From the NCBI RefSeq assembly GCF_006965445.1, contig NZ_CP041356.1:2294001-2358000 (forward strand): a stretch of 64,000 nt of DNA. Reading direction: 5' to 3'. Positions 37,629 to 49,652 of the stretch are shown one piece after another. Under the pieces are notes generated by a model. That model was not told where the DNA came from. It saw only the letters and a program-made list of their open reading frames with translations, and ran no database searches. Source of the DNA: Lactococcus protaetiae (GTDB taxonomy: Bacteria; Bacillota; Bacilli; Lactobacillales; Streptococcaceae). How positions within the stretch are numbered: the stretch's first letter is position 1; every line of letters starts with the position of its first letter. Position numbers and translations under genes: made by a program.

Positions 37629-39605
37629 TCAGTCCAAAGTATTGTAAACTGCCACAACATTTTCAGCAGTAAAGCCGTACTCTGGCAATACTTTTGTTGC
37701 AGGTGCGGAAGCGCCCCATTTATCAATCGTTACAGTTGCGCCATCAAGCCCAACATATTTACCCCAGCCGTAGCTTGTGCCCGCTTCAACAGCAAGACGA
37801 CGACGAACAGCTTTAGGCAAGATTTCTTCTTGATATTCAGCAGATTGTTCATCAAAAATATTCATTGATGGCATAGAAACCACGCGCACACCGCTACCTA
37901 GCGTCTTCTTCGCCTCAAGCGCTAAAGCAACTTCAGAGCCAGTAGCAATGATAACTCCTGAAAGTTCACCTTCTTCTTTCGCAAGAATGTAAGCACCACG
38001 GCTCAAACCTTCTTCAGCCAGTTCAGCCGTTCCAGGAAGAATAGGCAAGTTCTGACGTGTCAAGACCAAAGCTGTTGGACGATGTTGGCTAGAAGCCGCA
38101 TGACGCCAAGCAGCCACCACTTCATTACCATCTGCTGGACGAATCACATCTAAGTTAGGCATTGAGCGTACAGAAGCCAGTTGTTCAACAGGTTCGTGAG
38201 TTGGACCGTCCTCACCCACAGCAATCGAATCATGTGTCCAAACATAAGTCACGGGCAGACTTTGCAAAGCCGCCATCCGAACCGCTGGAAGCATATAGTT
38301 TGAAAAGACGAAGAAAGTCCCACCATACACACGCGTTCCACCATGCAAAGCAATCCCATTCATCACTGCGCCCATCGCAAATTCACGAACACCAAACCAA
38401 ATGTTACGTCCTGCATAATTTGACGGCATAAAGTCTGATTCTGCCTTTGCCATTGTGTTATTTGACGCTGAAAGGTCAGCAGAGCCACCCCAAAAATTAG
38501 GCAGTTGAGCAGACAATTCTTGAATCGCTTCTTGTGAAGTCACACGTGACGCCTTGCTGCTTCCTTCTTCGTGTTTTGTGAGTTCCAAGTCAGGCGTTTC
38601 ATTCGCAAAAGCTTTCGCGTATTGTTCTGCAAGTTCTGGATATTTCTCAGCATAATCATCAAACATCGCACGCCAGACTTGTTCCATGGCTTCGCCACGT
38701 GCCACTGTTGTTTCCAAGAAACGTTTTGAAACTTCGGCAGGAACTGTAAATTCTGGATAATCCCAGCCATAAGCTGCTTTCGCAAATTTTACACCCTCAG
38801 CTCCCAAAGGCGCACCATGAACGGCTGAAGTTCCTTGCTTTTCAGCACCAAAACCAATCACAGTTTTCACTTCAATAATCGTTGGCTTAGATTTTTCGCT
38901 CTTTGCCACCTCAACTGCCGCAGCAATTTCTTCTAAATCATTGCCATCTTTTACCAAAAGATGTTGCCAACCATAAGATTCAAAACGTTTTTGAACATCA
39001 TCAATAAATGACATTGATAAATCACCATCAAGTGAAATATTATTTGAATCATAAAAGAGAATGAGCTTGCCTAATTTCAACTTACCAGCAAGTGAAGCCG
39101 CTTCTTGCGAAACACCTTCCATCAAATCGCCATCGCCATTCAACGCATAAGTATAATGATCCACAACATCAAAGTTAGGACGATTATATTGCGCAGCCAA
39201 ATGAGCCTCAGCCATTGCCATACCGACAGCATTCGCAATCCCTTGACCGAGTGGACCAGTCGTTGCTTCAACACCATCAGTATGATTAACTTCTGGATGT
39301 CCCGGTGTTTTAGACTGCCATTGACGGAAATTTTTCAAATCATCAATCGTCACATTGTATCCAGCCAAGTGCAACAAACTGTAGAGCATTGCAGAGCCGT
39401 GACCAGCAGAGAGGACGAAACGGTCACGATTAGACCATTTACGACTCGTCTTAGGATTCACATTCAAGAACTTACTCCAAAGGACATATGCCATTGGCGC
39501 AGAGCCCATCGGAAGACCTGGGTGACCAGAGTTTGCCTTTTGAACGGCATCTATTGACAAAGTCCGAATCGTGTTCACAGCCAATTGATCAGTGTAATCA
39601 AACAT
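37629..39605 (-). CDS. tkt: Transketolase
   Basis: Thiamine-diphosphate enzyme of the pentose phosphate pathway. 658 residues, full length. N-terminal [20 protein letters not shown] (about 19-38), the cofactor motif [18 protein letters not shown] (about 153), [12 protein letters not shown] (about 370), and the C-terminal domain with [12 protein letters not shown]. It sits downstream of an ascorbate-type PTS in the same direction. That PTS delivers a sugar acid feeding the pentose pathway, though a terminator and about 370 bases lie between them. Confidence 0.96.
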   Translation of the reverse strand: MFDYTDQLAVNTIRTLSIDAVQKANSGHPGLPMGSAPMAYVLWSKFLNVNPKTSRKWSNRDRFVLSAGHGSAMLYSLLHLAGYNVTIDDLKNFRQWQSKTPGHPEVNHTDGVEATTGPLGQGIANAVGMAMAEAHLAAQYNRPNFDVVDHYTYALNGDGDLMEGVSQEAASLAGKLKLGKLILFYDSNNISLDGDLSMSFIDDVQKRFESYGWQHLLVKDGNDLEEIAAAVEVAKSEKSKPTIIEVKTVIGFGAEKQGTSAVHGAPLGAEGVKFAKAAYGWDYPEFTVPAEVSKRFLETTVARGEAMEQVWRAMFDDYAEKYPELAEQYAKAFANETPDLELTKHEEGSSKASRVTSQEAIQELSAQLPNFWGGSADLSASNNTMAKAESDFMPSNYAGRNIWFGVREFAMGAVMNGIALHGGTRVYGGTFFVFSNYMLPAVRMAALQSLPVTYVWTHDSIAVGEDGPTHEPVEQLASVRSMPNLDVIRPADGNEVVAAWRHAASSQHRPTALVLTRQNLPILPGTAELAEEGLSRGAYILAKEEGELSGVIIATGSEVALALEAKKTLGSGVRVVSMPSMNIFDEQSAEYQEEILPKAVRRRLAVEAGTSYGWGKYVGLDGATVTIDKWGASAPATKVLPEYGFTAENVVAVYNTLD

Positions 39606-39943
39606 AAGATTTCTCCATACTTTTTATTAGTTGCGTTTAAAGACTCCGCTTTTTATCACAACTTCGCTTGCTCTATCTAAGTTTCTTGAAATGTAACTTC
39701 CAGAAACTGATTTTGCACATGAAGTTGTGAAACCATATCAATTCGTCATCACTTTTTACAACGAAAAATTATAAAAGCAAGGCCAGTTTTTGAACAACTT
39801 TATTTATCATCTATTATAACACAACTTAGAAACGGTTTTCACTCTTCAAAATTAAAATTTTTTTCTTTTTTTGGAAATTTATATGAAAATCTTTTTAATT
39901 CTCGTAGGAAATGTTGTTATTATTAACTTTTGAGCCCGTATAA

Positions 39944-39972
39944 AATAGCCAGATTATCAATCTAGCTATTTC
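39944..39972 (-). terminator. Terminator after the ascorbate-type IIC gene
   Basis: AAATAGCTAGATT pairs with AATCTGGCTATTT on the minus strand and runs into a T/A tail. It is the likely end of the PTS operon. Confidence 0.7.
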
Positions 39973-39974
39973 AA

Positions 39975-41347
39975 TTACTTCGCATTCAATTTATCACGTC
40001 TATTCAATAATGCACTTGTAATAAGTACAATACCTAAAAAGGCTAGAATAAATATAATCAAGGTCGCAGAACCTGCTTTCCCCATCACTCCAAGCAACCC
40101 GCCTGATACGATATAATCAGAGTCAGCAAAAGTTGAAGCAGCATTTGCACCAAATGAACCTAAAGCAGGCAATATCAAAAGTGGCCCCCAAGCTAAGACT
40201 AGTCCATTTGCAATTGAGCCAATAATCGCGCCACGTACTCCCCGAAAGCATTACCATAGACACCAGCTGCACCACCACAAAAGAAGATACCAACGACTCC
40301 TGGAATAATCACGGTTGTCCCTAATCCAAGCATAATAAGCATTGAAACAATCCCAACAACGAAAGAAACAAAGAATCCAATCAATACAGCATTAGGTGCA
40401 TAAGGAAATACAATTGGAACATCAAGTGCTGGTTTCGAATTAGGCACAAGTTTTTTCGCAATCCCTTGAAAAGCTGGAATAATCTCTGACAAAATCATCC
40501 GAACACCTTGGAGTACAACAACAAAACCTGCTGCAAAAGTTCCTGCTTGGGTAATGGCATAAACAATATAATTTGTACCAGCTGACAGAGTTGCACTTTC
40601 TACAAAATGAGGTCCTGCAATTAAAGCTAAGATAATATAAACAACCATCATCACTAGAGAAATAGAAACTGTAGAATCTCTCAAAAATCCAAGACTTTTT
40701 GGAATATTTAACTTCTCAGTCGATTTTTCAGGATTTTTGTTACCGAATTTTTCACCGAGCCAACCAGAAAGAGCATATCCCATATTTCCAGTATGCCCCA
40801 TCGCTACACCATCATTTCCAGTAATCTTACGCATATAGCGCTGGGTTAAAGCAGGTGTAACTGTGAGAAGCGTTCCTTCAAATATCCCTCCTAGTAAAAT
40901 AGTTAACCATCCATTTCCCAATCCTGCTGAGATAAGAACAACCGCAGCCATTGTAGAAACATAAAGCATGGCTTGTCCCGTCAAAAAGATGTATTTGAAA
41001 CGTGTAAAACGGGCTAAAATGACATTAACAATGAACCCTACAATCATAATCAAAGCTGCTGGTGTACCATATTTTACCAATGCTAAAGCTACAACGGCTT
41101 CATTAGACGGTACAACACCTTTTGCGTTGAATACATGTTGAAACATCGTTGCAAAAGGGTTTAAAGAAGTTACCAAGATTCCTGCTCCACCAGTCAATAC
41201 TAAAAATCCTGCAAATGTCTTGATTGAGCCTTGAATAACAACGGTAGCAGCTTTTTTCTGCAAGATTAACCCTAACATTGCAATCAGACCCACTAAAAGA
41301 GCCGGTGTTGTCGTTACCGATACGACAAAGTTTAAAAAACCATTCAT
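39975..41347 (-). CDS. Ascorbate-type PTS IIC, UlaA/SgaT-like (frameshifted as read)
   Basis: Membrane transporter of the ascorbate/galactitol superfamily. It starts MNGFLNFVVSV at 41347 with AAAGGAG upstream; an earlier in-frame ATG at 41377 is less likely. The first frame ends at 40199 after GNAFGEY; the rest resumes downstream as LPALGSFGANAAS. One extra G in the four-G run at 40240-40243 gives GNAFGGVRGAIIGSIANGLV and a protein of about 457 residues with ten or more membrane segments. The IIB gene precedes it. The substrate could be ascorbate or a related acid. Confidence 0.85.
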
Positions 41348-41407
41348 TTTGTTTATCTCCTTTAAGCTATGAAGCACTCCTCACTGCCTCAAAGACTCTT
41401 TTTTATA

Positions 41408-41707
41408 TTATTGATGTTCAATTCCATTCGCATCTAGGACTTTATAAACTCCCTCACGCGCTATTTCTTTATCAATGATTGAGTTAAGCGGAATAATTTT
41501 TTCTTCTGGAAGATTCGGTAAAGCAGAAACCAAAGTAGATTCTACAAAGAAATAATCTGCAGCATCCGAGGTAGCCGAACCAACATCCATATGCTCTAAC
41601 TCAAAGTCATCAACATTTACACCAGCTTCTTCCAGTATTGATTGAATATTCATTTGAACCATAAAACTCGTTCCAAGTCCTGATTGACATACACACGCAA
41701 ATTTCAT
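41408..41707 (-). CDS. Ascorbate-type PTS IIB, UlaB-like
   Basis: A 99-residue phosphocarrier. The phospho-Cys loop is VCQSGLGTSFMVQMNI (Cys about residue 8). It is followed by the typical DVGSATSDAADYFFVES. It lies one base after the regulator stop and before IIC. No separate IIA gene is present; the regulator upstream carries a IIA domain that might serve. Confidence 0.92.
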   Translation of the reverse strand: MKFACVCQSGLGTSFMVQMNIQSILEEAGVNVDDFELEHMDVGSATSDAADYFFVESTLVSALPNLPEEKIIPLNSIIDKEIAREGVYKVLDANGIEHQ

Positions 41708-41708
41708 A

Positions 41709-43649
41709 TTATTTTTCTCCTTCTTCTTCTAAAAGTATTTGTTCGACCTCTGATGCTTCTGTTGCTGTAAGTAACTGGTTCAAACGGTCTTTATTAGACA
41801 ATATTTTGGTGAGTGTGGATAAAGCTCTGAGATGCGTTTCATTATCTATCGCTGCTAAAACGATAAAAAGTTTAATCTCATGTTTTACATCATCCATTAG
41901 TTTTACAGGCTGTTCGCATCTTAAAAATGACATAGCAAGTTGATTCACTCCATCTTCAGGTCTAGCATGAGGAAGAGCAATACCCAGCCCTAAGTCAATA
42001 TAAGGACCAAAAGCTTCTACTTTATCAATAATAGCTTGCACATATCTTTTTTCAATTTCATGTTGCTCAATAAGCGGTTGAGCAGCGAGTTCAATTGCTT
42101 CTTGCCAGCCTAAACTTTTATCTGTAAAACGTATTTTTTCTTTTGTGAGTAAATCTGATAGCATAACTCCTGAAATTTCTCCTTCTCGTCTTGTATGGTT
42201 TAACTTTTTATCAATAATTCTCAATAAATCTTTTTTACTTGCTGGATTTTTTACTGTAATATAAGGTTCAATCGCACTCAAAATATTTTGTGCGGAAGGT
42301 TTGACAAATCCTGGAAGATGATAGTCTTTTAAAAGTTGATTGTAGAGTTCATTTTCTTCTCGATGCTCAGGAAACACAGACATAAGATAAACTTTTTTGT
42401 CTGATTTCACAGGGACTGTTGAGAAAATAATATCGTATGAATTTTTAGGCAATTTTTCAAAATGTGAGACTCCTGTACTAAGGATAAATTCCATTGTGGG
42501 AAATAGGTTTTCTAGCCTTTTTTTCATAATTAGGCTTGAGCTTATCCCATTCACACAGAGAACAATTGCTTTTAATCGTTTCGATGAGTATTTCTTTTTG
42601 TAAATTTCCCCACCAAATAAAATCACAAAATAAGCACGCTCGGATTCTGAAATTTCTCCGACCTGTTCTTTTAAGGGAACAAGCGCAATATCCATGAGCA
42701 AAAATAATGAATAGTATTCGTTTTTTATTCGTTCAAGAAGGACATTCTCTAATTCAAAATGATTTTTTATTCTGAAATAAGCGGGTGTCAAATGCGCTAA
42801 AAGTGCCATAAATGTTTTTGTAAAATCTTCAAATTCGATGGCCGCCAGTTTCATGACATTTTCCATAATGTTAAACGCGATACGATATAAAAAATTATCT
42901 TGTGGAATTGCACCTCTTCCGTCTGACATCCCAATCATCAGTGCTTCGATTTGTTTATTTATTGCTTCGTCAGGATACTTACTGGCTCTAGCCTTTAACA
43001 AACTCGTATAAAGAAGCGTTGAAATGTACCGACTATAAACAATTTCAATTTTCATTTGTTTCATTGTTTGTCTTAAAAACTGACTCACTTTAAAAATAGC
43101 TAGAGAATCTTTTTGATTTAAAAATTTTGATAGGATATAACAGCCATTTTTTTCTGATAGTTTTTGTAAAAAATACCATGCTTTTTCTTGATGTTTTTCA
43201 TTTTCAAAGTGGAGATAAAATCCTTTTTTTCTTGAATATTCAACTTGGATTTTGTCTTTTTCTAGTCGTTTTCTTAACTTTTTTATGTCACTCAATACTG
43301 TATTTCTGCTTACAACTAGCCAATTTTGTAAGTCATAGATTGATAGTGTCCTTGCTTCAACAAAAACAAGTAGATAAATTAACGCTTGACGTTCAATTTC
43401 TGATAAAACAAAATTTTTTTGATTAATTGAAAAACGAACTTCTTCAAAATTTTGGAGATTATCAGGTATTGCTACAATTTCATTTTTATATTCAAGTTTT
43501 CTTAAATGCCTTATTTCTAATTTTTCGTTGAGTTCCTCTAACTTTCTTTGAAATTTTTCTTTATCAAGATTGGTGACTTCTAATATGCGCTCTAATTTCC
43601 AGAGTTTATGTTTTGAAAAAAGAATAACATCTAAATCATAGTCAATCAT
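41709..43649 (-). CDS. BglG/MtlR-family PTS regulator with IIA domain
   Basis: A 646-residue activator. HTH regions fall at about 85-150 (LQNWLVVSRNTVLSDIKKLRKRL), PRD regions at about 185-395, a IIB-like domain at about 400-470 (VLCVNGISSSLIMKKRLENLFP), and a mannitol-type IIA domain at about 500-640 with the phospho-His in LGLGIALPHARPEDG. It is first of the operon with IIB and IIC and likely controls it. Because no other IIA is encoded nearby, the C-terminal domain may also phosphorylate IIB. A cre-like box lies upstream at 43701-43714. Confidence 0.88.
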   Translation of the reverse strand: MIDYDLDVILFSKHKLWKLERILEVTNLDKEKFQRKLEELNEKLEIRHLRKLEYKNEIVAIPDNLQNFEEVRFSINQKNFVLSEIERQALIYLLVFVEARTLSIYDLQNWLVVSRNTVLSDIKKLRKRLEKDKIQVEYSRKKGFYLHFENEKHQEKAWYFLQKLSEKNGCYILSKFLNQKDSLAIFKVSQFLRQTMKQMKIEIVYSRYISTLLYTSLLKARASKYPDEAINKQIEALMIGMSDGRGAIPQDNFLYRIAFNIMENVMKLAAIEFEDFTKTFMALLAHLTPAYFRIKNHFELENVLLERIKNEYYSLFLLMDIALVPLKEQVGEISESERAYFVILFGGEIYKKKYSSKRLKAIVLCVNGISSSLIMKKRLENLFPTMEFILSTGVSHFEKLPKNSYDIIFSTVPVKSDKKVYLMSVFPEHREENELYNQLLKDYHLPGFVKPSAQNILSAIEPYITVKNPASKKDLLRIIDKKLNHTRREGEISGVMLSDLLTKEKIRFTDKSLGWQEAIELAAQPLIEQHEIEKRYVQAIIDKVEAFGPYIDLGLGIALPHARPEDGVNQLAMSFLRCEQPVKLMDDVKHEIKLFIVLAAIDNETHLRALSTLTKILSNKDRLNQLLTATEASEVEQILLEEEGEK

Positions 43650-43700
43650 AAAGTGCTTGTCTCCTCTGTATTTTTATTATAACTTAATTATTCTAGCAAA

Positions 43701-43714
43701 AAACAGCGCTTACA
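43701..43714. promoter_or_regulatory. Candidate cre site before ascorbate-type PTS operon
   Basis: TGTAAGCGCTGTTT on the minus strand matches TGWNANCGNTNWCA except at the last two positions. It lies about 55 bases before the regulator start. Confidence 0.4.
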
Positions 43715-43838
43715 GTACAATTTCACTTATTTAAAATTAATAAAATTGGACTGATTATCTGTGAATATAAAAAAACTCTCTAAGAGAGCTTCTTATTATC
43801 TTATTTTTAGATGACGTTTTATTAAATCAGAAGTTGCC

Positions 43839-44479
43839 TTATTTTTTAGCTTCCTCAAATGCCGCAATGAATTTTTTAGCATTCTCAGTCACAGCGGCGT
43901 AATCGCCTGTCAGTGCTGGCGCGGTTACCCCACCTCCTGCGCTGACGGCTGCTGCGCCTGCCGCAAACCAATCGGCAACATTATCCACATTGACCCGCCT
44001 GATGGCAGGATATTGATATATGGAAATGGGCCTTTCAAGTCTTTAATCATCTTCGGACCTGTGATGTCGCCTGGGAAAAGCTTAATCAGCTCTGAGCCAT
44101 ATTCAAGTGCGATTTGCGCTTCTTTCGGTGTTAAAATGCCTGGTACATAAGGAATTTGATAGAGGTTACAAATTTTTGCCACTTCGACATTAAAGCTAGG
44201 GCTGACGACAAATTGGGCTCCTGCAATAAGTGCAAGGCGCGCAGAAGTCGGGTCAAGTACTGTACCAGCGCCAATGACAACGTTTGTGCCTTGATATTTT
44301 TCCACCAATTTCGCGATAACGTCATTAGCTTTGGGAACGGAGTAGGTCAGCTCAATCGAGCTAATTCCTCCTGCGACAACGGCTTCAACGATTTTGATGG
44401 CTTTTTCAGGACTGTCAGCTCTTACCACTGAGACTACGCCTGATTTCAGGACTTTTTCTAGTAAGTTTGCTCTTTGCAT
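43839..44479 (-). CDS. kdgA: 2-dehydro-3-deoxyphosphogluconate aldolase (frameshifted as read)
   Basis: Splits KDPG to pyruvate and glyceraldehyde-3-phosphate, the last step of the hexuronate pathway. The frame from 44479 carries SIELTYSVPKAND, GAGTVLDPTSA, and the Schiff-base Lys in LIKLFPGD, then fails after ILPSGG. One extra G in the three-G run at 43994-43996 gives ILPSGGVNVDNVADWFAAGA and continues to AFEEAKK and a TAA at 43839, about 213 residues. Its start overlaps the kdgK end. Confidence 0.88.
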
Positions 44480-45428
44480 TTTTCTTCCTCGTAAAATTTT
44501 TCTAACTGTTCGTGCGTTGGATAGCCCTCACTGTCGCCAGCAGACTGGACGGCAAGTGCTCCAATAGCGCAGGCTCTGCGGACGGCGGCTTTGAGCGGTA
44601 GATTTTCTAGCAAGGCGCTCTCCAAGCCTACGGCAAAGCCATCGCCAGCACCGACTGTATCCACGACTTTTTCAACTTTAAATCCACTGACCCTAAAGGC
44701 TTCGCCTGATTTTGTTTTGACAAAAGCCCCTCAGCGCCGAGCTTGACGATAACGGTATGAGTCAGCTCACTCTGGTTCAGGTAAAAATCAGCGATTTGCT
44801 CTGGGTCGCGTGAGCCGGTCAAGATTTCGCCCTCGTTGATCCCTGGTAAGATAATCTGACTTTCTTTTGCCAAACGATTTGTCGTTTGAATCATCTGTTC
44901 TTCGTTCTGCCAGAGTGCTGGGCGCAAATTGGTATCAAATATGGTCAGCACCTGGTCCGACTTCAATTTGGCATTGAGTGCTTCGAAAGTCTCCAAAGCA
45001 GTCTTTGACAAGGCTGGAAAAATCCCTGACAAATGGGCGATTTTCACGCTGTCAGTACTGACAGAATCAATGTCCGAAGCTGTCAGTTGACTTGCTGCCG
45101 AATTTTTGCGGAAATAAGCGACCTGTGGATCACCATGACTGACTTTTTGCTTGATATAAAATCCTGTGGCGGCTGAGCGGGTTTTCGTCAGTAAACTTAT
45201 ATCAAGCCCTGCCTTATCCGCTTCGTCAATGATAAAATTTCCAAAGGGGTCATCTCCTACTTTGGATAAATATAGGGCTTGATGACCGAGTCGTGCCAGA
45301 CCAATCGCGACATTCAGCTCTGCGCCTGCGACATATTTCGTGAAATGTTGCGCCTGCTCAAGGCTGACATCTACATCTTGCGAGGCAAGGACGACCAGTG
45401 GCTCGCCAATGGTTAAAAACTCTGCCAT
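44458..45428 (-). CDS. kdgK: 2-dehydro-3-deoxygluconokinase (frameshifted as read)
   Basis: PfkB-family kinase that phosphorylates KDG. It starts MAEFLTIGEPLVVLAS at 45428, right after the uxaC stop, with GGAGAC upstream. The first frame derails after VIVKLGAEG; the end resumes as VDTVGAGDGFAVGLESALLE with the family anion hole and catalytic Asp. One extra G in the four-G run at 44727-44730 gives GAEGAFVKTKSGEAFRV and joins both parts into about 323 residues. Confidence 0.88.
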
Positions 45429-45429
45429 G

Positions 45430-46839
45430 CTAGTCTCCATTCTCAAAAAAGCCAAAATAGTCGTGTGCATTGGTATAACTGATGTCTTTCACCATTTTTC
45501 CAAGTAAAGCTTCGCTATCTGGCACTCGTCCAGCCTCAGAAAGACTGCCGATGAAGTTGCAAAGCACGCGGCGGAAATATTCGTGGCGCGGATAAGACAG
45601 GAAACTCCGTGAGTCCGTCAGCATGCCAACAAAGTTTGGTAAAAGGCTCTGTGAAGCGAAGGTCTGGAGTTGATGCGTCATGCCCTCAGCTGTGTCATTG
45701 AACCACCAGCCTGCGCCAAGTTGCAGCTGTTGAACACCCGTGCCTTGGAAACAGCCCATCATGGTCGCAAGCTCCATCCAGTCGTTGGGATTGAGTGAGT
45801 AGAGGATTGTTTTGGGAACAATTCCACGATGAGCCGCCGCTGTGAAAAGTTTGGTTAATTCTTCTGAAATATTGGCTTGGGTGCCGATGGTGTCAAAACC
45901 TGTATTTTCCCCAATTTCTTGCAAGGCGATGGGATTGATAGAGCGATTAACATTGACATGAAGTTGGAGCGTCCAATCGTATTTTTGATTGAGTTTCATG
46001 ATTTCTAGCATCAAAGCGGTAATATATTGATGATATTCAAGGTCACTGACTGGCTCATTTTTGATGGCTTTTTGGACAATCTGGTCAATCGTAGCTCTGT
46101 CAGAATTGACAAAATAATAAGTGGACAGTGAGTGGTCTGACAGTCTTCCTCCCATTTCATGGAAATAAGCGAAGCGCGCTGACAGTGCTTCAATCAAACT
46201 GTCAAAGTCTGTAATTTCAATCTTTGCAGCAGCTGACAGCTGTGTCAAATAATCGGCGAAAGTGCCATCTCGCATCGTAATCAAATGGTCTGGGCGCAAT
46301 CCTGGCAAGACTTTGAAATCCTTTTCTTCAGCGGATAATAGCTTGTGATAAGGCAAGTCACTGGCAGGATCATCTGTGGTCACAAGAACTTTGACCTTAG
46401 AATTTTTGATGAGATTTCGTGGCGTAAAAGCGTCAGTAGCAAGCTTTGCATTGGCTTCTTCCCAGATTTCATCTGCCGTAGCGCGACTGATGAGTTTGTC
46501 AATATTGAAAAAACGTTTCAGCTCCAGATGTGTCCATTCATAAATCGGATTTCCGAAAGATTTTTCGAGTGTTTCTGCAAAAGCGAGAAACTTGTCATAA
46601 TCTGATGCCGCTCCTGTAATCAAACGTTCGGGAATGCCATTTGCGCGCAACAGTCGCCATTTATAGTGGTCTCCGCCTAGCCAAATTTGTGTCAGATTTT
46701 CATATTTTTTATTTTCATAAATCTCTTGTGGCTCTAGGTGACAGTGATAATCGATGATGGGCATATCCTTTGCATAGTGGTGAAATAGCGTTTTTGCCAT
46801 CTCATTTTCTAACAAAAAATCATCTGATAAAAATTTCAT
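45430..46839 (-). CDS. uxaC: Glucuronate/galacturonate isomerase
   Basis: Isomerises glucuronate to fructuronate and galacturonate to tagaturonate, the first cytoplasmic step. About 469 residues from [15 protein letters not shown] at 46839, where AAAGGAAA gives a good ribosome site; the longer frame to 46887 runs into the previous intergenic palindrome. Family motifs: [14 protein letters not shown] (metal His pair, about 26-39), [10 protein letters not shown] (about 52), [12 protein letters not shown] (about 165) and LQLHVN (about 300). The frame is intact, unlike most genes around it. Confidence 0.95.
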   Translation of the reverse strand: MKFLSDDFLLENEMAKTLFHHYAKDMPIIDYHCHLEPQEIYENKKYENLTQIWLGGDHYKWRLLRANGIPERLITGAASDYDKFLAFAETLEKSFGNPIYEWTHLELKRFFNIDKLISRATADEIWEEANAKLATDAFTPRNLIKNSKVKVLVTTDDPASDLPYHKLLSAEEKDFKVLPGLRPDHLITMRDGTFADYLTQLSAAAKIEITDFDSLIEALSARFAYFHEMGGRLSDHSLSTYYFVNSDRATIDQIVQKAIKNEPVSDLEYHQYITALMLEIMKLNQKYDWTLQLHVNVNRSINPIALQEIGENTGFDTIGTQANISEELTKLFTAAAHRGIVPKTILYSLNPNDWMELATMMGCFQGTGVQQLQLGAGWWFNDTAEGMTHQLQTFASQSLLPNFVGMLTDSRSFLSYPRHEYFRRVLCNFIGSLSEAGRVPDSEALLGKMVKDISYTNAHDYFGFFENGD

Positions 46840-46876
46840 AATATTTCCTTTCTCAAATTTACTGACAGAATTTCTG

Positions 46877-47743
46877 TCAGTTGTCAAAAGTTAATTTGAC
46901 TTTATAAGTTGCTGCTTCATTTGCTGTCAGCACATGATTTCCTTCTTTTTCTAAAAGTTCTTGTTTTTGATTGATGATATCAGGTAGGCCGCTGAAGGGC
47001 TCAATGCACAGATAAGGAAGCGTCATGTCTTCTTTTGTCCACAGACAAAGGTAGGGAAAATCAGTCATTTCCAGACTGACCGCGTAGTCTGTCAGCACTG
47101 ACGAAAGCTTTATCTGATCGATTTTATTGTCAAAAATGACCAAGCCAGCAGCAAACATCTGACGATCAAGGGAAAATTCACTGACAGACTGAGCAAAAGT
47201 TGTCAGTTTTCCCGAACGATAAGGAAATGGATTTTTGACAATGTCAAAAGTTTTGAGCACTTTGTCATTCGTCGCAAATCGAATCTGATAATCTTCAAAT
47301 TTACCTGGTAAGTTAAAAGCAGGGTGAAATCCCAATGCAAATGACATTGATTTTTCTGTCAGATTTTTCACCTCAAACGTCAGATTTAAGGCATTGTCTT
47401 CTAGTTTATAAATGACAATAAATTCAAAGTGAAAAGGAAATGATTGATAAGTTTCAGGATTATCTTTGAGCAAAAGCTTAATAAAATCAGTCCTTTGCTC
47501 AAGAAGTTCAAAATCATAATCTGTCGCAAAGCCGTGCTGTTGCATCGGGTAAAGCTTGCCATCTAAGAGATATTCATCTTCTGTGGAACGACCGATTGCT
47601 GGAAATAGAATAGGCGCGTGTTTAGCCCATTCTTCGCCATTCCAGATAAAATCCTGACCTGTTTTATTATCAATAATGTGAGTTAATTCTGCTCCTTTTG
47701 GGTTGATTTTAACGGTCAATTTTGTATTTTTTAGTGTCAACAT
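46877..47743 (-). CDS. Aldose 1-epimerase family protein, LacX-like
   Basis: A 288-residue mutarotase-fold protein. It has [24 protein letters not shown] (about 14-37), [11 protein letters not shown] (about 42), [10 protein letters not shown] and the C-terminal [10 protein letters not shown], features of the LacX/YphB-type branch. It probably interconverts anomers of an incoming sugar acid or its oligomer product. It lies between the transporter and uxaC in the uronate cluster. A CTGACAGAATTTCTGTCAG palindrome (46863-46881) spans its end. Confidence 0.85.
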   Translation of the reverse strand: MLTLKNTKLTVKINPKGAELTHIIDNKTGQDFIWNGEEWAKHAPILFPAIGRSTEDEYLLDGKLYPMQQHGFATDYDFELLEQRTDFIKLLLKDNPETYQSFPFHFEFIVIYKLEDNALNLTFEVKNLTEKSMSFALGFHPAFNLPGKFEDYQIRFATNDKVLKTFDIVKNPFPYRSGKLTTFAQSVSEFSLDRQMFAAGLVIFDNKIDQIKLSSVLTDYAVSLEMTDFPYLCLWTKEDMTLPYLCIEPFSGLPDIINQKQELLEKEGNHVLTANEAATYKVKLTFDN

Positions 47744-47835
47744 TGTTTTATTCCTTCAAAAGTTACTGATACTGTTTGATATGCCTGAACTCCTATGACG
47801 AGAATTTCGTCAGCACTGACAGAGTTCTGTCAGCA

Positions 47836-49360
47836 TCAAATATCAGCTTCGTCAGGCCAACATTCATCATAAGGGTGACCTGTCAACATTTCAACCACTT
47901 CACGCGCTTTTGGTGTAACATCGGCCTTTGAGCCGCCATCTTCTAAACGCTTCAGCTCTGATTTCAAGACATCGTGATTTTCACGGTTGAGCTTAAAAGT
48001 ACGTGCAGCAATCAAGGCCAAAGCGATAAGTACAATCGGTACAACAATGAAAATCAGCATAATTCCGTGCTGGATACCCAGTGGTGTATTAGCATGTGTC
48101 GTCATTGTTGCTGAATCAAATCCAATCGCTTCAAGCAACCAACCTGCAACATAAGTCGCAAGCGCACCCGTTGATTTACGGAAGAAAGTCATGACGGACG
48201 CATAGACACCTGCCTTATCGCCGTGTGTGTAAATCCGATCCACGTCAGGAATAAAAGGAAAGACATTCCAAGGTGTGAACTCCAAAATCCCACGCCCAAG
48301 TTGATAAAGGATAGAAACGATAATCAGCATCCACATCGGATCGCTCACACCCGTCATATAGACGATGAAATAACCAATCATGGCAATAATAATGGAAACA
48401 TAGCTCAGTGTGAACAGGTATTTCGGTCCATGAGAGACCATGATTTTGACCGCTGCAATCGTCGAGAGAATCCCAAATGCAGACAAAGCTTGAAGAATCC
48501 AAGGTGAATTAGCCGACATCCCTGAAATCCCAACCACGATGAAGGTTGGCAACAATGTAGAATAAAAGTCCTTACCTGTAAAACTCAACAAATAAACCAA
48601 GAGGTGTTTGCGGAAAGATTTGTTTTTAAAGGTACCAAAGTAGTCTGTGACCGTCTTCTTGAGGAAACCACCAAAACCTAATCGAGGTTGTGCATCAAGT
48701 TCTGCCAAAAATTCTGGTGTCAACGGACGTTCCCAAGTCGAGCGCCAAGAGGTAAAAATCGCAATCACGAAAATAATTGTCCATGTAATCCCAGTGTAGA
48801 GATAAGCGTTTGGATTGTTGAAAGATTTCAAAACTGCCAGCGTAAAGAAGACAATCGCTGTCCCAGTCGCTGAGATAAACATCCGATTTCCCGACAAAGT
48901 CGTACGCTTTTTATAATCTGGCGTCATTTCCGTAGGTAATGTTTCCCAAGGAATTAAAATCATGGAAATAGCAACTTCAATGGCGACATAAACCCATAGA
49001 TAATATTGCCAGTTTGTCGTTGAAATCCAAAACATAGGAAACAAGATTGCAAAGAGGACACCGCCGACCGCAATCCAAAAATGTCGTCTCCCAAAACGTT
49101 TACCAAGTCGCGTCCGATAAAATCTGTCCGTAATTGCCCCAAAAAATAATGACCAGATGGCATCAATAATACGCCCAATCCCAAGCACCGCGCCGGTAAA
49201 TAGTGGACTAATCCCTTGTGAGAGGACAAAGACGAAAATAACACCTGAAACAATGTTATTCCAACCCCACCCATTAAGTCAGTCAAGCCATAACGCAAGC
49301 CTCGCGCCGTATTAATTTCTTTTGGGTGTAAACCCAAGAGCTTTTCTTTTTTTCTGCCAT
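47836..49360 (-). CDS. GPH-family sugar/uronide transporter, UxuT-like (two frameshifts as read)
   Basis: Twelve-helix cation symporter of the glycoside-pentoside-hexuronide family. It starts MAEKKK at 49360 with GGAGAA upstream. Two single-base losses break it: one in the A run near 49341-49352 (restores KKLLGLHPKEINTARGL) and one in the four-G run at 49265-49268 (restores LMGGGWNNIVSGVIF). The last and longest piece, from 49188, is intact and carries DRFYRTRLGKRFGRRHFW and the later helices. Restored length is about 507 residues. The position in the cluster supports glucuronide or hexuronate uptake. Confidence 0.85.
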
Positions 49361-49626
49361 TTTGTTTAGATTCTCCTATAAATCTGTAAACTGATGCTAC
49401 TTTATAACCGAACTTTCTTCATAGCTTGATGAGCTAATCTAAAAGGCTGAAATTCGGTACATCTTGTTAATTTGTGAACTTTGTGAAGCGCTTACTCTAG
49501 CGCTGTAAGTTTAGCGGAGAATTTCCCGCTAATGTTTCTTGTTATTGCATTTTTTGAGTCTTTTTCAGCACGAATAAATCTGATTTAACATTTTATTCTT
49601 ACTGACAGTATTTTTTGTCAGCAATT

Positions 49627-49652
49627 GATTTCTGTCAGTACTGACAGAAATC
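49627..49652. repeat. Perfect 26-base palindrome of the CTGTCAG word
   Basis: GATTTCTGTCAGT is followed directly by its exact reverse complement. It overlaps the uxuA stop and, with the T-rich sequence beyond, could end the uxuB-uxuA message. Two more copies of the word lie within 35 bases. The remaining gap up to 49360 also has a TTAGCGG/CCGCTAA hairpin. Confidence 0.7.

Noticed and set aside
49361-49626. cre site near GTAAGCGCTTCAC before the transporter gene
   Set aside because: Only the centre fits; the outer consensus positions do not match in either alignment.
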